Shown here one piece after another: positions 43,853 to 52,107 of a DNA stretch of 64,000 nt; position 1 is the first letter of the stretch; each line of letters starts with the position of its first letter. Made by a program: the position numbers and the translations under genes. A model generated the notes under the pieces. That model did no database searches. It was not told the DNA's origin and was given only the letters and a program-made list of their open reading frames with translations. Where the stretch lies: positions 1 through 64,000 of the forward strand of contig JAFTPP010000025.1 in the NCBI GenBank assembly GCA_017463255.1, given 5' to 3'. Source of the DNA: Lachnospiraceae bacterium (lineage in GTDB: Bacteria; Bacillota; Clostridia; Lachnospirales; Lachnospiraceae).

Positions 43853-46234
43853 TTATTTAAAAGTTACTATTGTGACACCTGCATCACCTTCACCGATTTC
43901 TCCTAAACGGAAGGATTTAACGTATGAGGTTCGCTTTAAATGTTGATGTACGGCGCTTCTTAAGGCACCGGTACCTTTTCCGTGAACAACCCGTACGGTT
44001 GGCAGATGAGAAAGGTAAGCATCATCAAGATATTTGTCCAGTTCGGCCAGTGCTTCATCAACCGTTCTTCCAAGTAAGTTAATCTCGTAAGAGATGGAAG
44101 CGGCTTTGCTTAGCTTAGCGCGACTGGTAGAAGAACCCGAAGGATTTTTCTTTAAATAAGGGTTAGTAAGTTCAGAGGAATCGTCAATTAACACAAGGTC
44201 ACGGATGTTTACCTGTGAACGGATAATTCCGCACTGGACAAACAGATTTCCTTTCTGGTCCGGAAGAGAACTAACCGTACCTTTTAAGCCCATGGTGACT
44301 ACTTTTACGGAATCCCCAAGCTTTAACTGATTCGGCTTTAACTCCTTGTGATTATTATTATTTTTGATGCTAAGACTTTGGTTATGGTCATTCATTTTGT
44401 TACGGACCTTTTGCCTTGCAGCCTCGGCATCTTTGATTCCTGCCATTTTCCCGGCTTTTTGCATTTCACGTATGGTTTCGTCAGCCATTTCTTTTGCTTT
44501 TTGCAAGATGTTTCTGGCTTCTTCGTTCGCTTCCCGTAAAATACGTTCCCTGCTTTCGTTTACCTTTTCCTGTTTGGCCTCAAGTTGTTTTTTCAAAGCA
44601 GCAATTTCGTTTTTGTATTGTTCGATTTCCAAACGTTCTTTTTCAATAATAACGCGGCTTTCTTCCAAGCTTGCAATCACATCTTCAAAGGATTCATCTT
44701 CTTTACTGATTTGTTCTTTGGCTTTTTCAATAATTCCATCAGAAAGCCCAAGCTTAGAGGAAATGGCAAAAGCATTACTCTTACCCGGAATACCGATTAA
44801 TAAACGGTAAGTAGGGCGAAGGGATTCTACGTCAAATTCGCAACAGGCATTCTGTACAAATGGTGTGGAAAGCGCATAAATTTTTAACTCACTATAGTGG
44901 GTAGTGGCAATGGTACGGATTCCTCTGTCGTGTAAATGATTTAAGATGGCAATTGCAAGTGCAGCACCTTCTGTAGGGTCTGTTCCTGCACCTAATTCGT
45001 CAAAAAGACAAAGGGAGTTTTCGTCTGCATGCGCTAATATTGTTACGATATTGGTCATGTGGGATGAAAAGGTACTTAAGCTTTGCTCAATGCTCTGTTC
45101 ATCACCGATGTCTGCAAAAACCTGATGGAACACCGACAACTCGGAACGGTCCAGTGCCGGAATATGAAGTCCTGCCTGTCCCATCAAAGTGAGAAGCCCC
45201 ACAGTTTTTAGGGTAACGGTCTTTCCACCGGTATTTGGTCCCGTAATAATTAAGAGGTCAAAATCGTTACCGATATTTACATCAATAGGAACCACTTTTT
45301 TCTTATCTAACAGAGGATGCCGTCCTTTGCGGATTAAGATACGATGTTCTTCATTAAAAATAGGCATTGAACCGTTCATATCCATGGCAAGACGTCCCTT
45401 GGAAAAGATAAAATCCAAAGTGGTCAGTATATTTTGGTTATTTTCAAGAATATCAGCAGATTCTCCTGCAAGAGCACTTAAGGTTGCGAGAATGACTGCA
45501 ATTTCTTCCTGTTCATCGTGAGCAAGTTCTTTTAATTTATTATTTAATTCCACCACTGCCGCCGGCTCGATAAAAAAGGTGGAGCCGGTGGAGGACTGGT
45601 CGTGAACCATGCCCGGCACCTGGGATTTGTATTCTGCCTTAACAGGAATACAGTAGCGGTTATCACGCATTGTAATGACTGCGTCCTGCAAATAAGTCCT
45701 GTGAGAGTTTACCATGCTCATTAACTGGGAGTGAATCTTATCATTGGTTGCTGCCATGGCACGGCGGATGGAACGAAGAGTGCTGCTTGCATCATCTGCG
45801 ATTTCATCCTCTGATAAAATACATCTTCTGATTTCCATAGACAGAGAGCTAACCGGTTGTAAGCCTTCAAATAATTCAAAAAGACTGTCAGTCTGTTCAT
45901 TTTCCCTGTCTTTGCTGCCGTAAGATTTTAACTTGGCCGTACTTTCCAATACATCAGCAATCATTAAAAGCTCGGTAGTAGAAAGAGAACTGCCCACCTT
46001 TAAGGATTTAACTGCAAAACGGATATCCTTGTTACCGGCAAAAGAAACAGAACCCTGTTTAATCAGACGGTTAAAGGCATCGGCAGTCTGTTGCTGTGAA
46101 AGGGTAATATCCTTAAGACATGTAGAGGGAACTAAGTTCTTGCATAATTCTTTTCCTAAAGAACTGCCTGCATGTCCCATTAATTGGTCTATGATTTTAT
46201 TATATTCTAATACACGTAGTACTTTTTCGTTCAT
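43853..46234 (-). CDS. mutS2: MutS2, endonuclease/ATPase (ribosome- and recombination-associated)
   Basis: MutS2 is a ~793-residue ATPase. The MutS-like core carries the Walker A motif TGPNTGGKTVTL and the downstream LCLFDELGAGTDPTEG Walker B and D-loop, followed by a long coiled coil (Glu/Lys-rich EEARNILQKAKEMADETIREMQ) and the C-terminal Smr domain (VRVVHGKGTGALRSAVH) with nuclease activity in the family. It suppresses homologous recombination and splits collided ribosomes in Bacillus. ATG 46234 is chosen because CGGAGAGCAAA lies before it; the longer frame to 46270 adds 12 residues. It opens the operon leading to the two-component and MBOAT genes. Confidence 0.96.
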   Translation of the reverse strand: MNEKVLRVLEYNKIIDQLMGHAGSSLGKELCKNLVPSTCLKDITLSQQQTADAFNRLIKQGSVSFAGNKDIRFAVKSLKVGSSLSTTELLMIADVLESTAKLKSYGSKDRENEQTDSLFELFEGLQPVSSLSMEIRRCILSEDEIADDASSTLRSIRRAMAATNDKIHSQLMSMVNSHRTYLQDAVITMRDNRYCIPVKAEYKSQVPGMVHDQSSTGSTFFIEPAAVVELNNKLKELAHDEQEEIAVILATLSALAGESADILENNQNILTTLDFIFSKGRLAMDMNGSMPIFNEEHRILIRKGRHPLLDKKKVVPIDVNIGNDFDLLIITGPNTGGKTVTLKTVGLLTLMGQAGLHIPALDRSELSVFHQVFADIGDEQSIEQSLSTFSSHMTNIVTILAHADENSLCLFDELGAGTDPTEGAALAIAILNHLHDRGIRTIATTHYSELKIYALSTPFVQNACCEFDVESLRPTYRLLIGIPGKSNAFAISSKLGLSDGIIEKAKEQISKEDESFEDVIASLEESRVIIEKERLEIEQYKNEIAALKKQLEAKQEKVNESRERILREANEEARNILQKAKEMADETIREMQKAGKMAGIKDAEAARQKVRNKMNDHNQSLSIKNNNNHKELKPNQLKLGDSVKVVTMGLKGTVSSLPDQKGNLFVQCGIIRSQVNIRDLVLIDDSSELTNPYLKKNPSGSSTSRAKLSKAASISYEINLLGRTVDEALAELDKYLDDAYLSHLPTVRVVHGKGTGALRSAVHQHLKRTSYVKSFRLGEIGEGDAGVTIVTFK

Positions 46235-46337
46235 TTTGCTCTCCGAGTGTTCATTGTCTGTGTCACGCAACCATTATACCATAGAAAAATGGCGATTACC
46301 ATTAAACTTAAAAGTAAATTTCATGCTATCCGCTTTC

Positions 46338-46366
46338 TTTACATTGTGTGTTAAATTCGGTATACT
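46338..46366 (+). promoter_or_regulatory. Promoter of the HtrA-like gene
   Basis: TTTACA (46338-46343) and TATACT (46361-46366) are spaced by 17 nt, 36 nt before the ATG at 46402. Confidence 0.75.
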
Positions 46367-46401
46367 TAGTCTATCTTTTAGATTATTGAAGGGGTACAAA
46401 A

Positions 46402-47754
46402 ATGGAGCGTGACCAGAGACAGATGTCTTCAGGAACGGAAGACTTTGAGGTAATCAAAGAAAAAATAAAATCGAAACCGCTTAACCGGAAGAAATTAGTA
46501 CGAAGAACGGTTATTACGGCGAGTATGGCGTTGATTTTCGGTACCATTGCCTGTGTAACGATTTTGGTATTGGAACCGGTAATTAATAATCTTATGTATC
46601 CGAAAAAAGAGCAGACGCCCATTACTTTTCCGGAGGAGCAAGAGGAAGTACTCCCCGAAGATTTCTTAACGGAAGAGGATATATTGAATGAGGGAGAAGA
46701 CAGTGAGCCATTGCCGGATTTGGGCGAGGGACCTCTTACCATGGAGCAACTGGAGCAATTTATGGGTAATGTTGTCTTTGACTTGAATGATTATAAGCGT
46801 GTACAGAATTGGTTATATGAGATAGCAGAGCTTGGAATGCGGTCAATGGTTACGGTAAGCGGAGTTACGAATGATGTGGACTGGTTTAATGATGAGTATT
46901 CCAGTACGGACGACGCATATGGAGTTATTGTTGCAAAGGATACGGAGAATTTATATATTCTGGCACCTTTTGAGCATGTGAGTAATGCGGACTCTATTAA
47001 AGTAGTGTTTAACGATGGATCGGGAGTGGAAGCTGAAATTAAGCAGTCAGATGTTAATATCGGATATGCTATTTTTACGGTTTCGGTTAACAAAATATCT
47101 CAAAGTACCATGAGTGACATTACCGTAGCTACACTGGGAAGCTCTAATTCTTATTATTTGTTAGGTAGTTCCGTAGTAGCAGTCGGAAGTATTGCAAGTA
47201 GTAATAATTCAATTGGATATGGATATGTTACATCCATCAATAATCAGCTTAGTATGATGGATAAAAACTTTAAATTGTGTACTACGGACATTTTCGGAAG
47301 TACCAAGGCCACAGGAATTGTCATGAATTTAAGCGGTCAGGTTATCGGAATTATTGATAACCGGTTTAACGCCCAAGAGTTGCAAAATCTTCAGTCTTTT
47401 ATCGGAATCAGCGAGCTTAAGAAAACCATAGAGATTCTGTCAAGAGATGACAAGATGGCTCATTTAGGTGTATACGGCATGGATGTTACAGCGGAAATAT
47501 CCGAAGAGCGGGGTATTCCGAAAGGAGCTTATGTCATGCGGATTGCTATGGATTCACCGGCAATGCTAAGCGGTATTTTAAGTGGTGATGTGATTACCAG
47601 GGTGAATTCTACAGTGGTTACTTCTTTTAACGATTTAAGTAACGCTTTAAGTGCATATAATGAAGGAGCAACGGTTCGACTTACGGTGCAGCGTTTTAGT
47701 CTTGCAAGTTATCAGGAATTCGAGGTTGAGGTTACCTTGAATTCCATGCAGTAA
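46402..47754 (+). CDS. HtrA/DegP-like PDZ protein with a degenerate (probably inactive) protease domain
   Basis: The 450-residue protein has one membrane helix (~32-55), an acidic linker, a trypsin-like fold and a C-terminal PDZ domain (GAYVMRIAMDSPAMLSGILSGDVITRVNST). The catalytic His may be kept (H192 in LAPFEHVSN), but the Asp position is GYAIFTV and the serine block GNSGG is replaced by STKATG (T304 and A303). Neither alignment places a Ser there, so it is likely a pseudoprotease that binds peptides at the cell surface. It starts after GAAGGGGTACAAAA. The HD-nuclease gene follows after 24 nt in the same direction. Confidence 0.82.
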   Translation: MERDQRQMSSGTEDFEVIKEKIKSKPLNRKKLVRRTVITASMALIFGTIACVTILVLEPVINNLMYPKKEQTPITFPEEQEEVLPEDFLTEEDILNEGEDSEPLPDLGEGPLTMEQLEQFMGNVVFDLNDYKRVQNWLYEIAELGMRSMVTVSGVTNDVDWFNDEYSSTDDAYGVIVAKDTENLYILAPFEHVSNADSIKVVFNDGSGVEAEIKQSDVNIGYAIFTVSVNKISQSTMSDITVATLGSSNSYYLLGSSVVAVGSIASSNNSIGYGYVTSINNQLSMMDKNFKLCTTDIFGSTKATGIVMNLSGQVIGIIDNRFNAQELQNLQSFIGISELKKTIEILSRDDKMAHLGVYGMDVTAEISEERGIPKGAYVMRIAMDSPAMLSGILSGDVITRVNSTVVTSFNDLSNALSAYNEGATVRLTVQRFSLASYQEFEVEVTLNSMQ

Positions 47755-47778
47755 AATATTTGGAAAGTGAGAACAGTG

Positions 47779-48720
47779 ATGAAGTATTTAAAGGATTATA
47801 AAGACGGGGACAGGGTATTTGATATCTATCTTTGCAAACATAAGCAGTCGGCTACAACGAAAAACGGCAAGGCATATGATAATGTAATCTTACAGGATAA
47901 GACAGGTGTCATGGATGCAAAAATCTGGGAGCCCAACAGTGCAGGAATTGCAGAGTTTGATGCCCTTGATTATATTGAGGTATATGGTGAAGTTACCAGT
48001 TTTCAGGGAGCACTTCAGGTTAATGTAAAAAGAGTACGGCTCTGTCAGGACGGGGAATATGATCCTGCAGATTATCTTCCTGTCAGCAGTAAGAGCATTG
48101 ACGGAATGTTTGCCGAGTTGTTAGAAACCATTAAGAGTATTGAAAATACATATTTGAATCAGCTGCTTCGTGCTTTTTTTGTGGAGGATGAAGAATTTAT
48201 TAAATCCTTCAAGAAATCTTCTGCTGCAAAGGCAGTTCACCACGGCTTTGTGGGAGGACTTTTGGAGCACACCTTAAGTGTGGTAAAGATGTGCGAATAT
48301 TACTGTAAAGCATATCCACTTTTAAAAAGGGATTTGTTACTGACAGCAGCTATTTGCCACGATATCGGAAAAACACGGGAATTATCTTTTTTCCCGGAAA
48401 ATGATTATACGGATGACGGACAGTTGTTGGGCCACATTGTCATGGGTTCTGAAATGGTCGCAGAAAAAGCCCATAGAATTCAGGGATTTCCAAGGGTTTT
48501 AGAGGCAGAGTTAAAGCATTGTATATTGGCGCATCACGGAGAACTTGAATATGGTTCACCGAAAAAACCGGCCCTTATGGAAGCCGTTGCATTAAACTTT
48601 GCAGATAATACAGATGCCAAAATGCAGACCTTTTCGGAAGTGTTAAATGCCACAACGGAACAGGGCTGGCTTGGGTATAATCGGTTGTTTGAATCAAACA
48701 TCCGCATGACGAAGTGTTAG
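47779..48720 (+). CDS. OB-fold/HD-domain protein, YhaM-like 3'-5' exoribonuclease
   Basis: The N-terminal ~100 residues form an OB-fold nucleic-acid-binding domain (DRVFDIYLCKHKQSATTKNGKAYDNVILQDKTGVMDAKIW), and an HD phosphohydrolase domain follows (HHGFVGGLLEHTLSVVKMCEYY, AAICHDIGKTRELSF, ILAHHGELEYGSPKKP, DNTDAKM). This is the layout of the YhaM/CBF1 3'-5' exoribonuclease. The GTG at 47767 of the long frame is a poor start; ATG 47779 has GGAAAGTGAGAAC before it. The gene is followed by a tandem repeat, and its stop is 21 nt before the first repeat copy. Confidence 0.88.
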   Translation: MKYLKDYKDGDRVFDIYLCKHKQSATTKNGKAYDNVILQDKTGVMDAKIWEPNSAGIAEFDALDYIEVYGEVTSFQGALQVNVKRVRLCQDGEYDPADYLPVSSKSIDGMFAELLETIKSIENTYLNQLLRAFFVEDEEFIKSFKKSSAAKAVHHGFVGGLLEHTLSVVKMCEYYCKAYPLLKRDLLLTAAICHDIGKTRELSFFPENDYTDDGQLLGHIVMGSEMVAEKAHRIQGFPRVLEAELKHCILAHHGELEYGSPKKPALMEAVALNFADNTDAKMQTFSEVLNATTEQGWLGYNRLFESNIRMTKC

Positions 48721-48741
48721 GATGCCCCGGTGAAGGGATGC

Positions 48742-48969
48742 GGTACGCGGGTGGAAATGCCGGATGTTGGTACACTGGCGGAATGATTGTGTTGGTACGC
48801 GGATGGAAATGACGGATGTTAGTACACTGGCGGAATGATTGTGTCGGTACGCGGATGGAAATGCCGGATGTTGGTACACTGGCGGAATGATTGTGTCGGT
48901 ACGCGGATGGAAATGCCGGATGTTGGTATACTGGCGGAATGATTATGTTGGTACGCGGATGGAAATGAC
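48742..48969. repeat. 52-bp tandem repeat (4.4 copies) after the YhaM-like gene
   Basis: Repeat copies begin at 48742, 48794, 48846, 48898 and 48950 (the last is partial, 20 nt), an exact 52-nt period. Each unit contains two half-units beginning GGTACGCGGATGG and GGTACACTGGCGG, each leading to a TGTT or TGTC end, so an older ~26-nt repeat is visible. Copies differ by a few bases (GGTACGCGGG, TTGGTATACT). The 52-nt period is not a multiple of 3, so it cannot code for a repeated peptide. It is rich in G and A on the plus strand. Confidence 0.95.
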
Positions 48970-48994
48970 AGGAATTTAGGTAAATTGGGAGGCT

Positions 48995-49050
48995 GGGGTC
49001 TATGCTTGGAAAAATTAGCGTGAGACCCCGCTTTTTTCTTTTTGCGGGGT
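48995..49050. terminator. Overlapping alternative hairpins with T-run
   Basis: GGGGTCT (48995-49001), AGACCCCGC (49023-49031) and GCGGGGT (49044-49050) lie in order; the middle block can pair with the first or the third. The first pairing is followed by the T-run CTTTTTTC, giving a plus-strand terminator. The third pairing is preceded by that same T-rich loop. A related GGGGTCT ... AGACCCT pair occurs at 49127-49162. Confidence 0.7.
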
Positions 49051-49209
49051 ATATTTGTACATTTTTGGCTGTAGTACCCAAAAGAGGTAGGAAATGGCGT
49101 CATTTTGAATGTTTTTTGAGAAAGTCGGGGTCTGGGAGTCTCTTTTGTGCTCTGTAGACCCTGCTGAATACAGGTAAGTCGGAAATTATTATTTGAAAAT
49201 AAACTTTCA

Positions 49210-49238
49210 TTGAAGAAGTGGAAAAGAAACGATATAAT
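49210..49238 (+). promoter_or_regulatory. Promoter of rlmD
   Basis: TTGAAG (49210-49215) and a perfect TATAAT (49233-49238) are 17 nt apart, 37 nt before the ATG. Confidence 0.8.
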
Positions 49239-49275
49239 GTTAGGCAAAGAAAGAACTCATTAGAACGGAGTTACA

Positions 49276-50739
49276 ATGGCACAGTTAATAAAAAATGAAA
49301 CAGTAGTATTGGAAATAATAGATATCGGAACAGATGGCGAGGGAATTGGGTTTCTTACTGAAAACGAGGAACACGTTGATAAAACGGATACCCTGAAAAG
49401 TAATAGGGGATTTGCTGTATTTGTGAAGGATGCAGTTGTAGGCGATGTGGTCGAAGCAAAGCTCGTTAAGGTAAAGAAAAATTATGCTTATGCAAGATTA
49501 GAGAAGGTGATTAAGCCTTCTTCTTTTCGCGTGGAGCCAAGGTGTCAATTCCACAGACAATGTGGGGGATGCCAGATTCAGGCACTTGATTATAATAAGC
49601 AGTTAGAGTTTAAGGAAAATAAGGTTAAGAATAATCTGATAAGAATCGGCGGCTTTGATGAAAGCTTCATTGAACAGGTCATGGAACCAATTGTGGGGAT
49701 GGAAGAACCATACCATTACCGTAACAAAGCCCAGTATCCTGTAGGATATGACAGAGATGGAAATCTGATCACCGGGTTTTATGCAGGAAGAACCCACAGT
49801 ATCATTGCCAACACCAATTGTGCACTTGGCGTACCCGGCAATGAAGAGATTCTTCAGTTGATTCTTGCATATATGAAGAGCAATCATGTGTCGGCATACC
49901 GTGAAGAAACAGGGGAAGGACTTGTACGTCATATATTAATCCGCACCGGCTTTAAAACCGGGCAGATTATGGTATGTATGATTGTGAATGGAAAAGGATT
50001 ACCCAATGAGCAGGCATTGATTGATGCTCTTATTAAAATACCGGGGATGACCAGCATTTCCATCAATACCAATACAGAAAATACCAATGTGATTATGGGA
50101 AAGAGCACACGTACTTTGTGGGGAACTTCCTATATTGAGGATAAGATTCGGGATATTACTTTCCGTATATCTCCTCAATCTTTTTATCAGGTAAACCCTG
50201 TTCAGACAGAAAAGTTATATGGACTTGCATTAGAGTATGCAGGTCTTACGGGAAAAGAAAACGTATGGGATTTGTACTGCGGAATCGGAACCATTTCTCT
50301 TTTCTTAGCAACAAAAGCCAAAAAGGTCTACGGTGTGGAAATTGTTCCACAGGCCATTGAAGATGCTAAAGAGAATGCCCGGATTAACGGTATTACCAAT
50401 GCAGAATTCTATGTTGGAAAAGCAGAAGAAGTATTACCTGAGCAATATGAGAAGAATCAGGTGTATGCAGAAGTTATTGTTGTGGACCCACCCCGGAAAG
50501 GGTGCGATGAGGTGTGTCTTAGCACCATGCTTAAAATGCAACCGGAGCGTATTGTATATGTAAGCTGCGATAGTGCAACTTTGGCCCGCGATTTAAAAAT
50601 ACTCTGTGAAGGTGGGTACGAGCTTAAGAAGGTAAGACCCGTGGATCAGTTTGGGCATACGACACATGTCGAAACGGTATGTTTGTTGTCCAAACTTCAT
50701 GAAGCGAAGCATCATGTAAAGATAACTCTTGATAGATAG
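49276..50739 (+). CDS. rlmD: 23S rRNA (uracil-5-)-methyltransferase (RlmD/RlmCD/RumA family)
   Basis: The protein methylates uracil C5 in 23S rRNA (U1939 or U747 in E. coli numbering). The N-terminal ~70 residues form a TRAM domain (VLEIIDIGTDGEGIGFL). The [4Fe-4S] cysteines are in CQFHRQCGGCQIQ (C-x5-C-x2-C), with a fourth Cys downstream (NTNCALG). The SAM domain has VWDLYCGIGTISLFLA, EVIVVDPPRKGCDEV and the catalytic YVSCDSATLARDL. The length of 487 residues is somewhat long but normal. The ATG follows AACGGAGTTACA. It is a housekeeping gene with its own promoter. Confidence 0.95.
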   Translation: MAQLIKNETVVLEIIDIGTDGEGIGFLTENEEHVDKTDTLKSNRGFAVFVKDAVVGDVVEAKLVKVKKNYAYARLEKVIKPSSFRVEPRCQFHRQCGGCQIQALDYNKQLEFKENKVKNNLIRIGGFDESFIEQVMEPIVGMEEPYHYRNKAQYPVGYDRDGNLITGFYAGRTHSIIANTNCALGVPGNEEILQLILAYMKSNHVSAYREETGEGLVRHILIRTGFKTGQIMVCMIVNGKGLPNEQALIDALIKIPGMTSISINTNTENTNVIMGKSTRTLWGTSYIEDKIRDITFRISPQSFYQVNPVQTEKLYGLALEYAGLTGKENVWDLYCGIGTISLFLATKAKKVYGVEIVPQAIEDAKENARINGITNAEFYVGKAEEVLPEQYEKNQVYAEVIVVDPPRKGCDEVCLSTMLKMQPERIVYVSCDSATLARDLKILCEGGYELKKVRPVDQFGHTTHVETVCLLSKLHEAKHHVKITLDR

Positions 50740-50823
50740 ATTATTATTAGGTGCAGATAAGGTTATTTGGATGTACTTATCCGTCTTTCATGATAAAATA
50801 TATAAAAAAGGAGGAAATGACCA

Positions 50824-51495
50824 ATGGCTTCATGGATGGTACATCTAAGAATTACAGATCAATTATTGGATAGAATCGGAGAGCTTGCACCCACAGAGTT
50901 TGTTGTGGGGAACATCGCGCCGGACAGTGGAGTGCCCAATGAGGATTGGTCCAAGTTTACTCCCGATTCTGAGACAACCCATTTTAAGAGGAAAGGAATC
51001 AATAAGGATAAAGATATCTGCATTGAGGATTACGTGAATGCTTATTTTACTAAGGAAATGCAGAGAAAGTATGATAAAAAGCAGTATTCTTTTTTCTTAG
51101 GATACCTGACACATTTGCTTACGGATATTTTATGGTACAACAATATTGTAACGAAAACCCTGGAAAAATATCCTGAAGAATGTGCCAAAGACAGAACTGC
51201 TTTCATCTGGACCATAAAGCGTGACTGGTATGATTTGGACCATTTATATCTTGATAATCATCCCGATTTCAGGGCATTTGATTTGTATGAAAAAGCGGTG
51301 GGATTTGAAAATAAATATATGGATATTTTTCCGGATAATGCATTTGATGACAGGCGTATCTATATAACGGGATTTTACAGACAGGAAAGAAATGATTTAG
51401 ACCATGAATACGTATATCTTACAGAGCCTGAAATGGCGAAGTTTGTAGATGAGAGTGTAGAAACTATTTTAAGTCAGCTTAAGGAAATTCTCTAA
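50824..51495 (+). CDS. Zinc-dependent phospholipase C-family protein
   Basis: A 223-residue protein matching the zinc-dependent phospholipase C family (PF00882). The His and Asp ligands are probably in MVHLRITDQLL, FVVGNIAPDSG, TTHFKRKG and FLGYLTHLLTDILWYN. No signal peptide is obvious, so it is probably cytoplasmic. Family members include PLC and many uncharacterised clostridial hydrolases; the true substrate is not readable. The start follows AAAAAAGGAGGAAATGACCA. It stands after rlmD with 84 nt between, and before a small zinc-ribbon membrane protein. Confidence 0.85.
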   Translation: MASWMVHLRITDQLLDRIGELAPTEFVVGNIAPDSGVPNEDWSKFTPDSETTHFKRKGINKDKDICIEDYVNAYFTKEMQRKYDKKQYSFFLGYLTHLLTDILWYNNIVTKTLEKYPEECAKDRTAFIWTIKRDWYDLDHLYLDNHPDFRAFDLYEKAVGFENKYMDIFPDNAFDDRRIYITGFYRQERNDLDHEYVYLTEPEMAKFVDESVETILSQLKEIL

Positions 51496-51579
51496 CAACA
51501 TAAGAGAGGGCTTTTGTTGACGTATGATGAGTCGGAAAGGTATAATGAATAATATAAAAAATGGAAGGGGCGTGTACAT

Positions 51580-51912
51580 ATGCAAAGTGAATTAGTACTT
51601 AAATGGGGCTTGATTATCGGAGGGATTATTCTGGTAATTGTAATAATTATCGCGTGTGTTGCGTATTTTGTGGGAAAACGGTCGGCAAGGAAGATGCAGG
51701 GAGGTATGTATCAGCCTCAGATGATGTCGGGCATGCCGTATCAGCAGAACCCTGTGTCATACCAACAGATGAATGGGGCACCGTATCAGCAACCAACGAG
51801 TGGAGTGCACCAGCCTCAGCCGATGAATGTAAGGTTTTGTGCTCAGTGTGGTAAGCAGGATATGGAAGGAAAAGCATTTTGTGCTTTTTGCGGCAATCAG
51901 TTTATGAACTAG
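51580..51912 (+). CDS. Membrane protein with C-terminal zinc ribbon
   Basis: A 110-residue protein with one N-terminal membrane helix (WGLIIGGIILVIVIIIACVAYFV, ~9-31), a disordered Gln/Met/Pro/Tyr-rich middle (MYQPQMMSGMPYQQNPVSYQ) and a C-terminal double CxxC zinc ribbon (FCAQCGK ... KAFCAFCGN). Proteins of this type are common in Firmicutes as uncharacterised membrane proteins. The site GGAAGGGGCGTGTACAT precedes the ATG. The Gln-rich stretch could mediate weak self-association. Function unknown. Confidence 0.8.
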   Translation: MQSELVLKWGLIIGGIILVIVIIIACVAYFVGKRSARKMQGGMYQPQMMSGMPYQQNPVSYQQMNGAPYQQPTSGVHQPQPMNVRFCAQCGKQDMEGKAFCAFCGNQFMN

Positions 51913-51984
51913 AGAGAATAAGAGTTAGTAGATGGTATTATGGGGATAACGTAAGGAACCATAAATGGGCTAAGAGGAAATGGG

Positions 51985-52089
51985 ATGAAGAAGCTTTTTA
52001 GATTTCTTAATAAAATTTTGTATTTTATAGTAGCACTGTTGATTATAGCAGTACTCATTATATTGTTTTATACGTTGTCCAATCATTAA
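51985..52089 (+). CDS. Small membrane protein, 34 residues
   Basis: A short frame encodes MKKLFRFLNKILYF, with five basic residues, then a hydrophobic helix (IVALLIIAVLIILFYTL). AAGAGGAAATGGG is the likely ribosome site just before the ATG. It is 18 nt upstream of the CE2 esterase gene, on the same strand, so the two could be co-transcribed. A single-pass microprotein; function unknown. Confidence 0.65.
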   Translation: MKKLFRFLNKILYFIVALLIIAVLIILFYTLSNH

Positions 52090-52107
52090 ACGAAAGGAAT
52101 CATTATT

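Noticed and set aside
44364-44810. 148-codon plus-strand frame inside mutS2
   Set aside because: Antisense shadow of a well-supported mutS2 coding region; hydrophobic and Ser/Phe-rich composition is typical of reverse-frame translation of a Lys/Glu-rich coiled coil.
45933-46412. 159-codon plus-strand frame running into the HtrA-like gene
   Set aside because: Antisense to the start of mutS2, covers the divergent promoter region, no ribosome site and no recognisable domain.
48742-48969. Possible CRISPR array
   Set aside because: Copies are contiguous with no unique spacers, and there are no cas genes in the window.
48575-49247. Long minus-strand frames (168, 142 and 61 codons) with repeated His/Pro/Arg-rich peptides across the tandem repeat
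   Set aside because: They exist because the 52-nt repeat is open in several frames. The period is not divisible by 3, so successive copies are read in shifting frames, there is no ribosome site, and they overlap the 3' end of the YhaM-like gene antisense.
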